This document shows, in pieces, positions 14,844 to 22,946 of a stretch of DNA of 26,359 nt. The translations under genes and the position numbers were made by a program. This stretch comes from an uncultured Collinsella sp. (GTDB lineage Bacteria > Actinomycetota > Coriobacteriia > Coriobacteriales > Coriobacteriaceae): contig USBX01000004.1 of assembly GCA_900552995.1 (NCBI GenBank), positions 1 through 26,359 of the forward strand, given 5' to 3'. Every line of letters starts with the position of its first letter. Position 1 is the first letter of the stretch. The notes below the pieces were generated by a model. It searched no databases. It was not told where the DNA came from and was given only the letters and a program-made list of their open reading frames with translations.

Positions 14844-14859
14844 TGTTTCACGTGAAACA
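14844..14859. other. parS: parS site 3
   Basis: Third perfect copy, again exactly 39 bp from the second and 39 bp before the parA ribosome-site region. ParB bound here could affect parAB transcription. Confidence 0.97.
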
Positions 14860-14898
14860 TCCTCCGTTTGACAGCTTTAATACACACCAGGAGGGACC

Positions 14899-15699
14899 GT
14901 GGGATTTCGCGACGTTAAGCGTTCTAAGAGCGCAAAAGACACGCGTATCATTGCAATCATCAATCAAAAAGGCGGCGTCGGTAAGTCAACGACGGCTGTA
15001 AACCTTGCAGCAGCACTGGGTGAGCAGGGTCGTAAGACACTGATTGTCGATTTTGATCCGCAGGGAAACAGCACCAGTGGATTTGGAATTGAAAAAGAAG
15101 ACCTTGATCACTGCATCTATGATGCATTGTTGAATGATGTGCCGGCAGAATCGCTTATTCTTGATACAAATTGCAAAAAGGTATTCGTAATTCCAGCTAC
15201 GATTCAGCTTGCAGGTGCCGAAATTGAGCTCGTAAGCGCAATTGCTCGTGAAACCCGCCTCAAAGATTTGCTTGAGCCGATTCAGGACGAGTTCGATTTT
15301 ATTTTCATTGACTGTCCTCCTTCGCTCGGCCTGCTTACTATCAATGCCTTGACCGCAGCAGATAGCGTTTTGATTCCAATCCAGTGTGAGTATTACGCAC
15401 TCGAGGGCGTTACGAAGCTGCTTGAGTCAATGAAGATGGTCAAATCACGTCTGAACAAGGGCTTAGACACCTATGGCGTGCTTATGACCATGTATGACTC
15501 ACGTACTTCTTTGTCGAATCAGGTTGTTGAGGAAGTTCAATCGTACTTTGGTGATAAGGCGTTTAAGACACTGATTCCCCGTACGGTTAAAATCTCTGAA
15601 GCTCCGTCTTTTGGAGAACCGGTAATTACCTATGCACCTCAAAACAAGGGTGCAAAAGCGTATATGAACCTTGCAAAAGAGGTGATCAAGCGTGCCTAG
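14899..15699 (+). CDS. parA: Chromosome partitioning ATPase ParA (Soj)
   Basis: ParA is a deviant Walker ATPase that, with ParB-parS, segregates replicated origins. The 266-aa protein has the deviant Walker A KGGVGKS at 24-30 (signature Lys24 and catalytic Lys29), VDFDPQGNSTSG as switch region and FIDCPPSLGLLT as Walker B. About 15 basic residues precede the core. The GTG start is backed by GGAGGG seven bases upstream. Its end overlaps parB by 8 nt. Confidence 0.96.
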   Translation: MGFRDVKRSKSAKDTRIIAIINQKGGVGKSTTAVNLAAALGEQGRKTLIVDFDPQGNSTSGFGIEKEDLDHCIYDALLNDVPAESLILDTNCKKVFVIPATIQLAGAEIELVSAIARETRLKDLLEPIQDEFDFIFIDCPPSLGLLTINALTAADSVLIPIQCEYYALEGVTKLLESMKMVKSRLNKGLDTYGVLMTMYDSRTSLSNQVVEEVQSYFGDKAFKTLIPRTVKISEAPSFGEPVITYAPQNKGAKAYMNLAKEVIKRA

Positions 15700-16597
15700 T
15701 GCAAAGAAACGTGGTGGATTGGGACGCGGACTCAATGCTTTGGTCTCAGAGGCTGAGTATGAGACCGGTGGTTCTGCTGCATCTGCTTCAAATGCCGCAT
15801 CTGAAACAAAACTACCTATTGAGGATATCGTTCCCAACCCTAATCAACCGCGAATTCACTTTAATGAAACTGAACTTCGCGAGTTGAGCGAGTCAATCCA
15901 AGAACATGGCGTTTTGCAGCCGCTCTTGGTTCGCAAGCATGGAAACGGCTATGAGATCATCGCTGGTGAGCGTCGTTACCAGGCGTCAAAGCTTGCTGGT
16001 CTTGAGGAACTGCCTGTCATCATTAAAGATGTTAATGATGAAGAGATGCTGGCTCTTGCTCTTATCGAAAACCTTCAGCGTTCTGATCTGAATCCCGTCG
16101 AAGAGGCTAAGGGCTATCGCCAGCTCATCGATGCTAGCGGTATGACCCAGGAGGCATTGTCGAAGGCCGTAAGCAAGTCACGCTCTGCAATTACAAACTC
16201 GCTGCGCCTTCTCGATCTCCCCGAAGTAGTTCAGCAGATGATTTTTGAGGGTAAACTTACTGCTGGTCACGCACGTGCGATTCTTGCAGTTCCCTATGAG
16301 GATGCTCGAATTCGACTTGCAGAGAAGGTTGTTGCGGAGGGCCTTTCCGTAAGAGCGACAGAAAATCTTGCTCCATTGTTTTCTGCCAGAGAGACACCTA
16401 AGACGCCGCGGCCTGCAACGCCTCAGTCTTTTAAAAAGGCTGCGCGTGTACTCCGTCAGGTATTTAATACCAACGTGCGTGTTAAGAGCTCGCGTGGAAA
16501 GAATAAGATTGAGATTGAGTTTAAAGACGAGGAAGAGCTCTCTCGTATTCTTGCTGAAATGATTCAGTTTGATCAAGGAGGCCAAGATGAGGAATAA
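15692..16597 (+). CDS. parB: Chromosome partitioning protein ParB (CTPase clamp)
   Basis: ParB loads at parS, binds CTP and slides as a clamp. The 301-aa protein shows the N-terminal ParA-contact motif LGRGLNAL (10-17), the CTP-binding motifs GERRYQ (92-97; most relatives have GERRxR) and ENLQRSDLNP (126-135), a helix-turn-helix region around 150-175, and a C-terminal dimerisation segment. The GTG start overlaps the parA end, with AGAGGTGATC as ribosome site. The last 11 nt overlap the start of the next small gene, so all three are likely one operon. Confidence 0.96.
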   Translation: MPSAKKRGGLGRGLNALVSEAEYETGGSAASASNAASETKLPIEDIVPNPNQPRIHFNETELRELSESIQEHGVLQPLLVRKHGNGYEIIAGERRYQASKLAGLEELPVIIKDVNDEEMLALALIENLQRSDLNPVEEAKGYRQLIDASGMTQEALSKAVSKSRSAITNSLRLLDLPEVVQQMIFEGKLTAGHARAILAVPYEDARIRLAEKVVAEGLSVRATENLAPLFSARETPKTPRPATPQSFKKAARVLRQVFNTNVRVKSSRGKNKIEIEFKDEEELSRILAEMIQFDQGGQDEE

Positions 16598-16841
16598 GGT
16601 TTTTACTGCGATTGCATTGGTGACGACTGTCGCGGCTGGTGCCTTTGCTGGCTATAAGATCGCGACAGACGATGAGCTTCGAGGTCGTTTGCTTCGTGGC
16701 GCGCAAGATATCGTTGATACATCCAAGAAGAAAATGGATGTTATGACAGAAGATGTTGCCATGCGTACTGCTCAGGTAACGAAGAATCCCAAGATTAATC
16801 AAGGTTGGGTTAGCAACCAATGGGAAAATGTAGGCTATTAG
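16587..16841 (+). CDS. Small membrane-anchored protein, YtxH-like
   Basis: This 84-aa protein begins with a hydrophobic helix (residues about 4-27, VFTAIALVTTVAAGAFAGY) followed by a charged, probably helical region with DELRGRLLRGAQDIVD and many Lys residues. This shape resembles YtxH-type general stress proteins, but the match is only by pattern. ATG 16587 is preceded by AAGGAGG, and the gene overlaps parB by 11 nt, so coupling to parB is likely. It might tether or accompany the segregation machinery at the membrane, which is speculation. Confidence 0.8.
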   Translation: MRNKVFTAIALVTTVAAGAFAGYKIATDDELRGRLLRGAQDIVDTSKKKMDVMTEDVAMRTAQVTKNPKINQGWVSNQWENVGY

Positions 16842-16849
16842 GTACCTAA
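16838..16849. repeat. 12-bp palindrome TTAGGTACCTAA, copy 2
   Basis: Identical to the palindrome at 13334-13345, overlapping the stop codon of the small gene after parB. Confidence 0.5.
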
Positions 16850-16868
16850 CAATTACTCAGCATATTCT

Positions 16869-16911
16869 AAGGGGCCCTTGTCTGATTCATGAGACAAGGG
16901 CCCCTTATTTT
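16869..16911 (+). terminator. Terminator of the parAB unit
   Basis: A perfect 15-bp GC-rich stem (16869-16883 with 16892-16906, 8-nt loop) is followed by ATTTT on the plus strand. The T-run is short but the stem is strong. It lies 28 nt past the last gene. Confidence 0.8.
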
Positions 16912-16966
16912 GGCCGTAAAAAATGGGACAGGAAGCAACTGATTCAAAATTGAGGTCAATAAATGA

Positions 16967-17003
16967 AACGGCCCCGGTTGCATATCCTGCAACCGGGGCC
17001 GTT
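16967..17003 (-). terminator. Terminator of rlmN
   Basis: A second perfect 15-bp stem (16967-16981 with 16989-17003, 7-nt loop) is followed on the minus strand by a T-rich tail TTTCATTTATT. It faces the parAB terminator, as expected between convergent units. Confidence 0.75.
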
Positions 17004-17006
17004 CGA

Positions 17007-17022
17007 TGTTTCACATGAAACG
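17007..17022. other. parS-like site near the rlmN 3' end
   Basis: TGTTTCACATGAAACG matches the local parS sequence at 14 of 16 positions (core CATG instead of CGTG, last base changed). It lies between the rlmN stop codon and its terminator, 2.2 kb from the parS triplet. It may be a weak ParB site. Confidence 0.45.
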
Positions 17023-17040
17023 TTTTGGAGTGCGACTCCC

Positions 17041-18093
17041 CTATGCGTTCTTCTGAACTTTGAAGCGCTGTTTCAGCTGTCCGCAAGCGGCGTCAATATC
17101 GTTACCACGGGAGTTACGAATCGTGGTCTCGATGCCACGGGACTCAAGACGACGCTGAAGATCCTCAACCTTATGAATCGGCGACGGCTTGAGCGGGCTG
17201 CCCTCGATGTCGTTAAGTTGAATCAGGTTAACGTGGCACAGCGTTCCCTCGCAGAAGTCGCAGAGTGCCTGCATCTCGGGATTCGTGTCGTTGACGCCTT
17301 CGATCATGGCATACTCATAGGTCGGGCGGCGGCCAGTCTTCTCGGTGTAGAGCTGAAGCGCTTCGTGAAGGCGAAGCAGCGTGTACTTCTTAACACCGGG
17401 CATGAGCTTATTGCGCGTCGACTGGATGGCGGAATGCAGGGAAACGGCAAGAGTGAACTGCTCGGGGATATCGGCAAATTTGCGAATACCGGGAATAACG
17501 CCGCTGGTAGAGACGGTGAGGTGACGAGCGCCGATACCGATGCCATCGGGGTCGTTGAGGATACGCAGTGCCTTGAGAACCTCGTCGTAGTTGGCAAACG
17601 GCTCGCCCTGGCCCATGAAGACAACACTTGTGGCACGCTCGCCAAAGTCGTTGGATACATGAAGCACCTGGTCGACGATCTCTTGAGCGGTCAGAGAGCG
17701 CTTGAGGCCGTTGAGACCGGTAGCGCAAAAGGCGCAGCCCATGCCGCAGCCTGCCTGGGTGGAAACGCAGACGGAAAGCTTGTTACGACGGGGCATGCCG
17801 ACAGTCTCGACGGAAATGCCATCGTGGTACTCGAGCAGATACTTGCGCGAGCCATCTTTGGAAACCTGCTTGGTGAGTTCAGTCGGCGTATCAAAGGCAA
17901 AAGCCTCTTTAAGCTGCTCGCGGAAAGCCATGGGAAGGTTGGTCATATCGTCAAACGAACAAACGTTCTTCTCAAAGACCCATTCGATGAGCTGCTTCGC
18001 GCGGAAGGCGGGCTGGCCAAGTTCGGCCACGAGCTCGCGAATATCGTTTTGGCTCAAGTCGCGAATGTCCTGAGATTTAGTCCTGGGATTCAT
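17041..18093 (-). CDS. rlmN: Dual-specificity 23S rRNA/tRNA adenine C2-methyltransferase RlmN
   Basis: This radical-SAM enzyme methylates A2503 of 23S rRNA and A37 of some tRNAs. The 350-aa product has the cluster-binding CGMGCAFC (Cys116, Cys120, Cys123), MGQGEPFANY at 160-169, SVSLH-like segment AVSLHSAIQ, and the methyl-carrying Cys337 near the C-terminus (DIDAACGQL), which the mechanism requires. GAAAGG lies five bases before the ATG. It is head-on to the neighbouring plus-strand genes and divergent from ddl across 85 nt. Confidence 0.95.
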   Translation of the reverse strand: MNPRTKSQDIRDLSQNDIRELVAELGQPAFRAKQLIEWVFEKNVCSFDDMTNLPMAFREQLKEAFAFDTPTELTKQVSKDGSRKYLLEYHDGISVETVGMPRRNKLSVCVSTQAGCGMGCAFCATGLNGLKRSLTAQEIVDQVLHVSNDFGERATSVVFMGQGEPFANYDEVLKALRILNDPDGIGIGARHLTVSTSGVIPGIRKFADIPEQFTLAVSLHSAIQSTRNKLMPGVKKYTLLRLHEALQLYTEKTGRRPTYEYAMIEGVNDTNPEMQALCDFCEGTLCHVNLIQLNDIEGSPLKPSPIHKVEDLQRRLESRGIETTIRNSRGNDIDAACGQLKQRFKVQKNA

Positions 18094-18178
18094 GGAAGCC
18101 TTTCGATTTTGGGGAAACGTAGAGGGTATCGCTACAATATGGTATCAGCTGCAGAAATTATAGAGGAGGAGTCTGCCC

Positions 18179-19144
18179 ATGCCGGGTAAAAGCCTAGAGA
18201 ACATGCACGTAGCGGTCTTGGCGGGCGGTCATTCCGCCGAGCGCGAGATCTCGCTCGATTCGGGAAAGAACGTTGTGGTGGCACTGAAGGAAGCCGGCTA
18301 CACCTCGGTGGAGCTGCTTGACACGGCCGCTGATGACTTTATGGTAACCATGGCGACCGGCGGATTCGATGTGGCATTTATCGCCATGCACGGCGCCGGC
18401 GGTGAGGATGGCGCCATGCAGGGTGCCATGGAGACCCTGGGTATCCCCTACACGGCCTCGGGCGTACTTGCCAGCGCCTGCGGTGCCGACAAGGAGGTCT
18501 CGAAGCTCCTGTACGCCAAGGCGGGCATTCCCATTGCCCCCGGCCTTGCGCTCGAAGTGGGCGATGAAGTCGATATCGATCACGTTGTCGAGGTCTGTGG
18601 CGAGCGTTGCTTTGTGAAACCGGCCGTCAACGGTTCCAGCTATGGCATTTCCCTGGTCCACGAGCCCTCCGAGCTGTCTGCGGCTATCGCCAAGGCGTTT
18701 GAGTTTGGCGACAAAGTGCTGGTCGAGAAGTGTATCGAGGGTACCGAGATCACCGTCGGCGTATACGGCGAGGATGACGTGCGCGCCCTGCCGATTGTCG
18801 AGATCCGTAAGCCCGAGGACTGCGAGTTCTACGATCTGGACGTGAAGTATGTCGACCCTACGGACATCCATCGCATTCCGGCGCAGATTTCGCCCGAGAA
18901 CTACGCTCGTGCCCAGGAGCTTGCCTGTGCTGCCCATAAGGCACTCGGCTGCCTGGGTATCTCGCGCAGCGATTTTATCGTGAGCGAGGACGGCCCCGTC
19001 ATCCTCGAGACCAATACCATTCCCGGCATGACCGATACGTCGCTGTATCCGGATGAGATTCGCCACACCGATGACATGACGTTCCCGCAGGTCTGTGACA
19101 GCCTGATTCGCATGGGACTTCGTCGAGCGGGCGTTGCATGCTAA
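18179..19144 (+). CDS. ddl: D-alanine--D-alanine ligase
   Basis: Ddl joins two D-Ala for peptidoglycan precursors in an ATP-grasp reaction. The 321-aa protein shows GGHSAEREIS (16-25, Glu21), MHGAGGEDGAMQG, the serine loop NGSSYGIS, FYDLDVKY with the active-site Lys and Tyr (the usual FYDY has Leu here), and the metal site LETNTIPGMTDTSLYP. No VanA-type replacement is evident, so D-Ala-D-Ala product is expected. GGAGGAG precedes the ATG. A candidate promoter is TTGGGG (18109) and TACAAT (18133), 18 nt apart. The stop overlaps the next gene by 7 nt. Confidence 0.95.
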   Translation: MPGKSLENMHVAVLAGGHSAEREISLDSGKNVVVALKEAGYTSVELLDTAADDFMVTMATGGFDVAFIAMHGAGGEDGAMQGAMETLGIPYTASGVLASACGADKEVSKLLYAKAGIPIAPGLALEVGDEVDIDHVVEVCGERCFVKPAVNGSSYGISLVHEPSELSAAIAKAFEFGDKVLVEKCIEGTEITVGVYGEDDVRALPIVEIRKPEDCEFYDLDVKYVDPTDIHRIPAQISPENYARAQELACAAHKALGCLGISRSDFIVSEDGPVILETNTIPGMTDTSLYPDEIRHTDDMTFPQVCDSLIRMGLRRAGVAC

Positions 19145-22032
19145 TCGAGGACGCTGTTTCGTCGGGAACGCCGCAGTTTGTCATCGATTCCTATGCCACG
19201 CTTGCCGAGCGCGCCAAAACCCAAGCGTTTGGTCTCATCGAGGAAGATGTGATTGTCCTCGATACCGAGACCACGGGTCTTTCGGTGCAGGACAACGAGC
19301 TTATCGAGATATCGGCGGCTCGCCTTTCGGGCCGCGAGGTTGTCGATCGCTTCGATACCTTCGTGCATCCCAAGCAGCTGATTCCCGCCGAGATTACCGA
19401 GCTCACGAGCATTACAAACGCCGATGTGGCAGATGCCCCGTCGGCCGTTGAGGCTGTCGCCGCTCTCGCCGATTTTGTCGGCGGCTGCCCGGTGATCGCA
19501 CATAACGCCACCTTCGACCGCTCGTTTATCGAGTCGGTCAAAGGCGGCGTCAACGTGAGCGATATTTGGATCGATTCGCTGGCGCTGTCGCGCATCGCGC
19601 TTCCGCGCCTGGCCTCGCACAAGCTGTCTTTTATGGCCGATCTGTTTGGCTGCGACTCGGTATCACACCGTGCCAATGCCGACGTCGACGCCCTGTGTGG
19701 CGTATGGCGCGTGTTGCTCGTGGCGCTCACCGACTTGCCCCAGGGCCTCATGGCGCGCCTAGCCGACATGCATCCGGACGTGCCTTGGTCCTATCGTCCT
19801 ATCTTCTCATTCTTGGCAGGGCAGAACCCTGGTTCCATCTTCTCTCTCAGCGCCGCTCGTGCTGACGTTCTCAAGGCCGATCGCGCCGACGATCGGGTGG
19901 ACGCCGATGAACTGCCGGTTCTCAAGATGCCGAGTCGTGAGGAGATTGAGGCAGACTATGCGCCAGGTGGCCTAGTCAATCGCATGTATCCCACCTACGA
20001 GCCGCGTGATGAGCAGATCGCGATGGCGCTCGAGGTCCGCGATGCGCTGGTCACGGGCACTCATCGAGTAATTGAGGCAGGCACAGGCGTCGGCAAATCG
20101 ATGGCCTATCTGGTACCTTTTGCCGAGGCAGCACGCCGTAACAACATCACGGTTGGTATTGCGACCAAATCGAATAATCTTGCCGACCAGCTCATGTACC
20201 ATGAGCTGCCAAAACTTGCCGAGCAACTGGACGGCGGTCTGTCATTTTGCGCTCTCAAGGGGTATGACCACTATCCGTGCCTGCGCAAGCTTGAGCGCAT
20301 GAGCCGCGGCCAGGTCGAGATTACCACCAAGCGCGATCCGGCGGACACGCTCACGGCGGTCGCGGTCATTATGGCGTACGTCTGCCAATCAGCCGATGGC
20401 GACCTCGACTCGCTCGGCATTCGGTGGCGCAGCGTCAACCGCCCCGACTTTACGACGGCCTCGCGCGAGTGTGCTCGTCGCCTCTGCCCGTTTTTCCCTG
20501 ATAAATGTTTGGTCCACGGCGCTCGCCGTCGTGCGGCGCATGCCGATGTGGTGGTCACCAACCATTCCCTGCTGTTCCGCAACGTCGCGGCCGAGGGCAG
20601 GATTTTGCCGCCGATTCGTCATTGGGTAATCGACGAGGCCCATTCCATCGAGCGCGAGGCGCGCCGTCAGTGGGCGCGTGTGGTGTCGGCGGACGAATCA
20701 CGCGTCCTGTTCGAGCGTCTGGGTGGCTCGAGCACCGGCGCGCTAAGCCAGGTTTCCCGTGATTTGGCAACCTCCGAGGGCTCTACGCTCTATCTGGGCC
20801 TTACCGCCAAGGCGACGTCGACGGTTGCGCGCGCGAGCATGGCGATCGCCGGCGTGTTCGATGGCGTTCGCGAGCTCGGTCGCCGTGCCCGTGGGGGCTA
20901 TGACAATGCCAATCTATGGATTGGCCCCGAGTTGCGCGAATCTGACGACTGGCATGATTTCTTACCGTCGGCCTACACTGGCATCGACGCATTGGAACAA
21001 GCTGACAAGAGCGTCGACGCGCTAGTGCAAGCCGTCGCCGCCGACAAGCCAGAGGTTGTTGTCGACCTGGGTGATATCTCGCGCCGCCTGCACGAGCTGG
21101 CCGAGAACCTAAAACTCATCATTGATGGTACCGATGAACACTACGTGTATTCGCTGCAGGTCAATCGCAGGCTGCGTGCCGGCGGAGAGTCAATGACCGC
21201 AGAGCGCATCGACATTGGCGAGGCCTTGGCAACCGAGTGGCTGCCCGAGGTTCACACGGCTATCTTTGCCTCGGCGACTATGACGGTGTCCAAAAGCTTT
21301 GAACACTTTAACCATGCGGTCGGCCTTGATCGCATCGGTGCTTCAACGTCGTCATCGCTGCACTTGGATTCGAGCTACGACTTCGATTCGAACATGGCTG
21401 TAGTCGTTGCGGGCGATATCCCCGATCCGCGCGATCGTGAGAGCTATCTTACGGCGCTCGAGCGCGTACTGGTCGACGCCCATCTTGCCATGGGCGGATC
21501 GGTGCTCACGTTGTTCACCAACCGGCGCGACATGGAGGACCTATACGCCCGCGTTGAGCCCAAGATGGCCCGTGCGGGTCTGGAGCTCAACTGCCAGCAG
21601 CGCAACTCATCTCCTCGTCGCCTGCGCGACCGGTTTATCAACGAACCGACCTCGTCGCTTTTTGCGCTTAAGGCCTTCTGGGAGGGATTCGACGCCAGCG
21701 GCGAGACGCTGCGCTGCGTCATCATTCCCAAGTTGCCGTTCTCGAGCCCCACGGACCCGCTCTCGTGCGAGCGCAACCTGCGCGAAGACCGCGCATGGGC
21801 GCGCTATTCGCTGCCCGAGGCGGTGCTCGAGGTTAAGCAGGCCGCGGGGCGTTTGATTCGCTCGTCGACCGATAGCGGTGTGCTGATCTTGGCGGATCCT
21901 CGCCTGGTGACGAAGGGCTATGGCAAGAAGTTCTTAACGTCGCTGCCCACGAGCTCCTACCAGCGCATCGAATCGGCGCAGATCGGGCACTATCTACAGC
22001 TGTGGCGTGCACGCCACGAGCGGCGGCGCTAA
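19138..22032 (+). CDS. dinG: DinG-type helicase with DnaQ-like exonuclease domain
   Basis: This 964-aa protein fuses two activities. Residues about 37-200 are a DEDDh 3'-5' exonuclease: DTET (Asp42, Glu44), HNATFD (Asp127) and HRANAD (His177, Asp182). Residues about 285-955 are an XPD/DinG superfamily 2 helicase: Walker A EAGTGVGKS at 313-321, DEAH at 499-502, and motif VI QAAGRLIR near the C-terminus. Four cysteines (381, 445, 450, 457) between motifs I and II are placed like the Fe-S cluster of XPD/DinG. It is probably involved in removing D-loops, R-loops or damaged ends. It overlaps ddl by 7 nt, without a strong ribosome site, and converges with the WYL genes with a 4-nt overlap. Confidence 0.9.
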   Translation: MLIEDAVSSGTPQFVIDSYATLAERAKTQAFGLIEEDVIVLDTETTGLSVQDNELIEISAARLSGREVVDRFDTFVHPKQLIPAEITELTSITNADVADAPSAVEAVAALADFVGGCPVIAHNATFDRSFIESVKGGVNVSDIWIDSLALSRIALPRLASHKLSFMADLFGCDSVSHRANADVDALCGVWRVLLVALTDLPQGLMARLADMHPDVPWSYRPIFSFLAGQNPGSIFSLSAARADVLKADRADDRVDADELPVLKMPSREEIEADYAPGGLVNRMYPTYEPRDEQIAMALEVRDALVTGTHRVIEAGTGVGKSMAYLVPFAEAARRNNITVGIATKSNNLADQLMYHELPKLAEQLDGGLSFCALKGYDHYPCLRKLERMSRGQVEITTKRDPADTLTAVAVIMAYVCQSADGDLDSLGIRWRSVNRPDFTTASRECARRLCPFFPDKCLVHGARRRAAHADVVVTNHSLLFRNVAAEGRILPPIRHWVIDEAHSIEREARRQWARVVSADESRVLFERLGGSSTGALSQVSRDLATSEGSTLYLGLTAKATSTVARASMAIAGVFDGVRELGRRARGGYDNANLWIGPELRESDDWHDFLPSAYTGIDALEQADKSVDALVQAVAADKPEVVVDLGDISRRLHELAENLKLIIDGTDEHYVYSLQVNRRLRAGGESMTAERIDIGEALATEWLPEVHTAIFASATMTVSKSFEHFNHAVGLDRIGASTSSSLHLDSSYDFDSNMAVVVAGDIPDPRDRESYLTALERVLVDAHLAMGGSVLTLFTNRRDMEDLYARVEPKMARAGLELNCQQRNSSPRRLRDRFINEPTSSLFALKAFWEGFDASGETLRCVIIPKLPFSSPTDPLSCERNLREDRAWARYSLPEAVLEVKQAAGRLIRSSTDSGVLILADPRLVTKGYGKKFLTSLPTSSYQRIESAQIGHYLQLWRARHERRR

Positions 22033-22946
22033 AGCGGACAGACGAGGGCTTTTGCCATATCGCACAGACGCTTTGACAGGGCGGGGTCATCCAAGATGCG
22101 GATGGCTCCGCCCGCTGCGATTATCTGGCTCAGCAGCCAACGCTCGGAGCCGTAATGTACGGTTACCGTTGCCATGTCTGTCCCGCTGCGCTCGATTAGG
22201 GTGATGCCGGCCCAGTCCAGATGCTCCGCCATATCGAATGGCATCAAGAGCTTTGCGCTACGCTGCGTCCGGGCAAGGGAATCGTGGAGGGATGCAACGT
22301 CCGGTGCGTGAGGCACGACGGAGTCTTCCGTCAAGGCGAGTCCCTCGATTTTATCCATGCGATAGGTGCGCTGCTCATCGACCGCGATGTCCCAGGCAAT
22401 CAGATATGTTTGGTCGCCGTTTGCCGTAATGCGCAAGGGGTCGACCAGACGCTCGCGTGGCCGTGCATCGTCCATCGAGCGATACGAGATACGACAGCGA
22501 ACGCCGTCCTGAATGGCGCAGCTCAGCTGCTGCCAGTGCGACCCGTGGTTGACGGTGTCAAAGACGTGCTGGTTATAGCCGAGCTCTTCGGGTAGAAGAG
22601 CATGTCGAATTCGAGCCGCCGCCTGGGGCTCGATCCCCAACGATTCAAGTTCGTGGTTGAGCACAGCGCCCTCGGCGGCACTCAGGCGCAGCGGTAGTAC
22701 ACGCCCGGCGTCACCGGTGAGGACCACGCGCTCGCCGTGGCATTCGCAGATGATACGCGCACCCGATTCTCGGTCCGCGAGCGTCGAGACGATCTCGAGA
22801 ATCTCGTCGAGCGACGCCCCCGTGATGTCAAAGCGACTGCAAATCTCGGTTCGTGTCATGCCGCTCTCGCCGGCGGCGTAGAGGGCCTCCATGATGTCGA
22901 TGGCGCGCGAGAGCCTCTGCTCGCTGGTGAGTTTACGCACGGGCAT
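22029..22946 (-). CDS. WYL-domain regulator, PafC-like
   Basis: This 305-aa protein has an N-terminal winged-helix-type region (RLSRAIDIMEALYAAGESGMTR, then ICSRFDITGASLDEI), and a central WYL domain at about 145-230 with LVDPLRI, TYLIAWD and RTYRMDKI, the ligand-binding Sm-like fold. A WCX-type extension (about 235-300) follows. Its start lies inside the end of the upstream WYL gene, 14 nt overlap, so both are co-translated. Such tandem pairs resemble PafB-PafC, the mycobacterial activator of the RecA/LexA-independent DNA-damage response. The gene ends by overlapping dinG tail to tail. Confidence 0.85.
   Translation of the reverse strand: MPVRKLTSEQRLSRAIDIMEALYAAGESGMTRTEICSRFDITGASLDEILEIVSTLADRESGARIICECHGERVVLTGDAGRVLPLRLSAAEGAVLNHELESLGIEPQAAARIRHALLPEELGYNQHVFDTVNHGSHWQQLSCAIQDGVRCRISYRSMDDARPRERLVDPLRITANGDQTYLIAWDIAVDEQRTYRMDKIEGLALTEDSVVPHAPDVASLHDSLARTQRSAKLLMPFDMAEHLDWAGITLIERSGTDMATVTVHYGSERWLLSQIIAAGGAIRILDDPALSKRLCDMAKALVCPL

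Noticed and set aside
16853..17086. 77-codon minus-strand frame in the parAB-rlmN spacer
   Set aside because: It runs through two terminators and a parS-like site and overlaps the rlmN end; no ribosome site.
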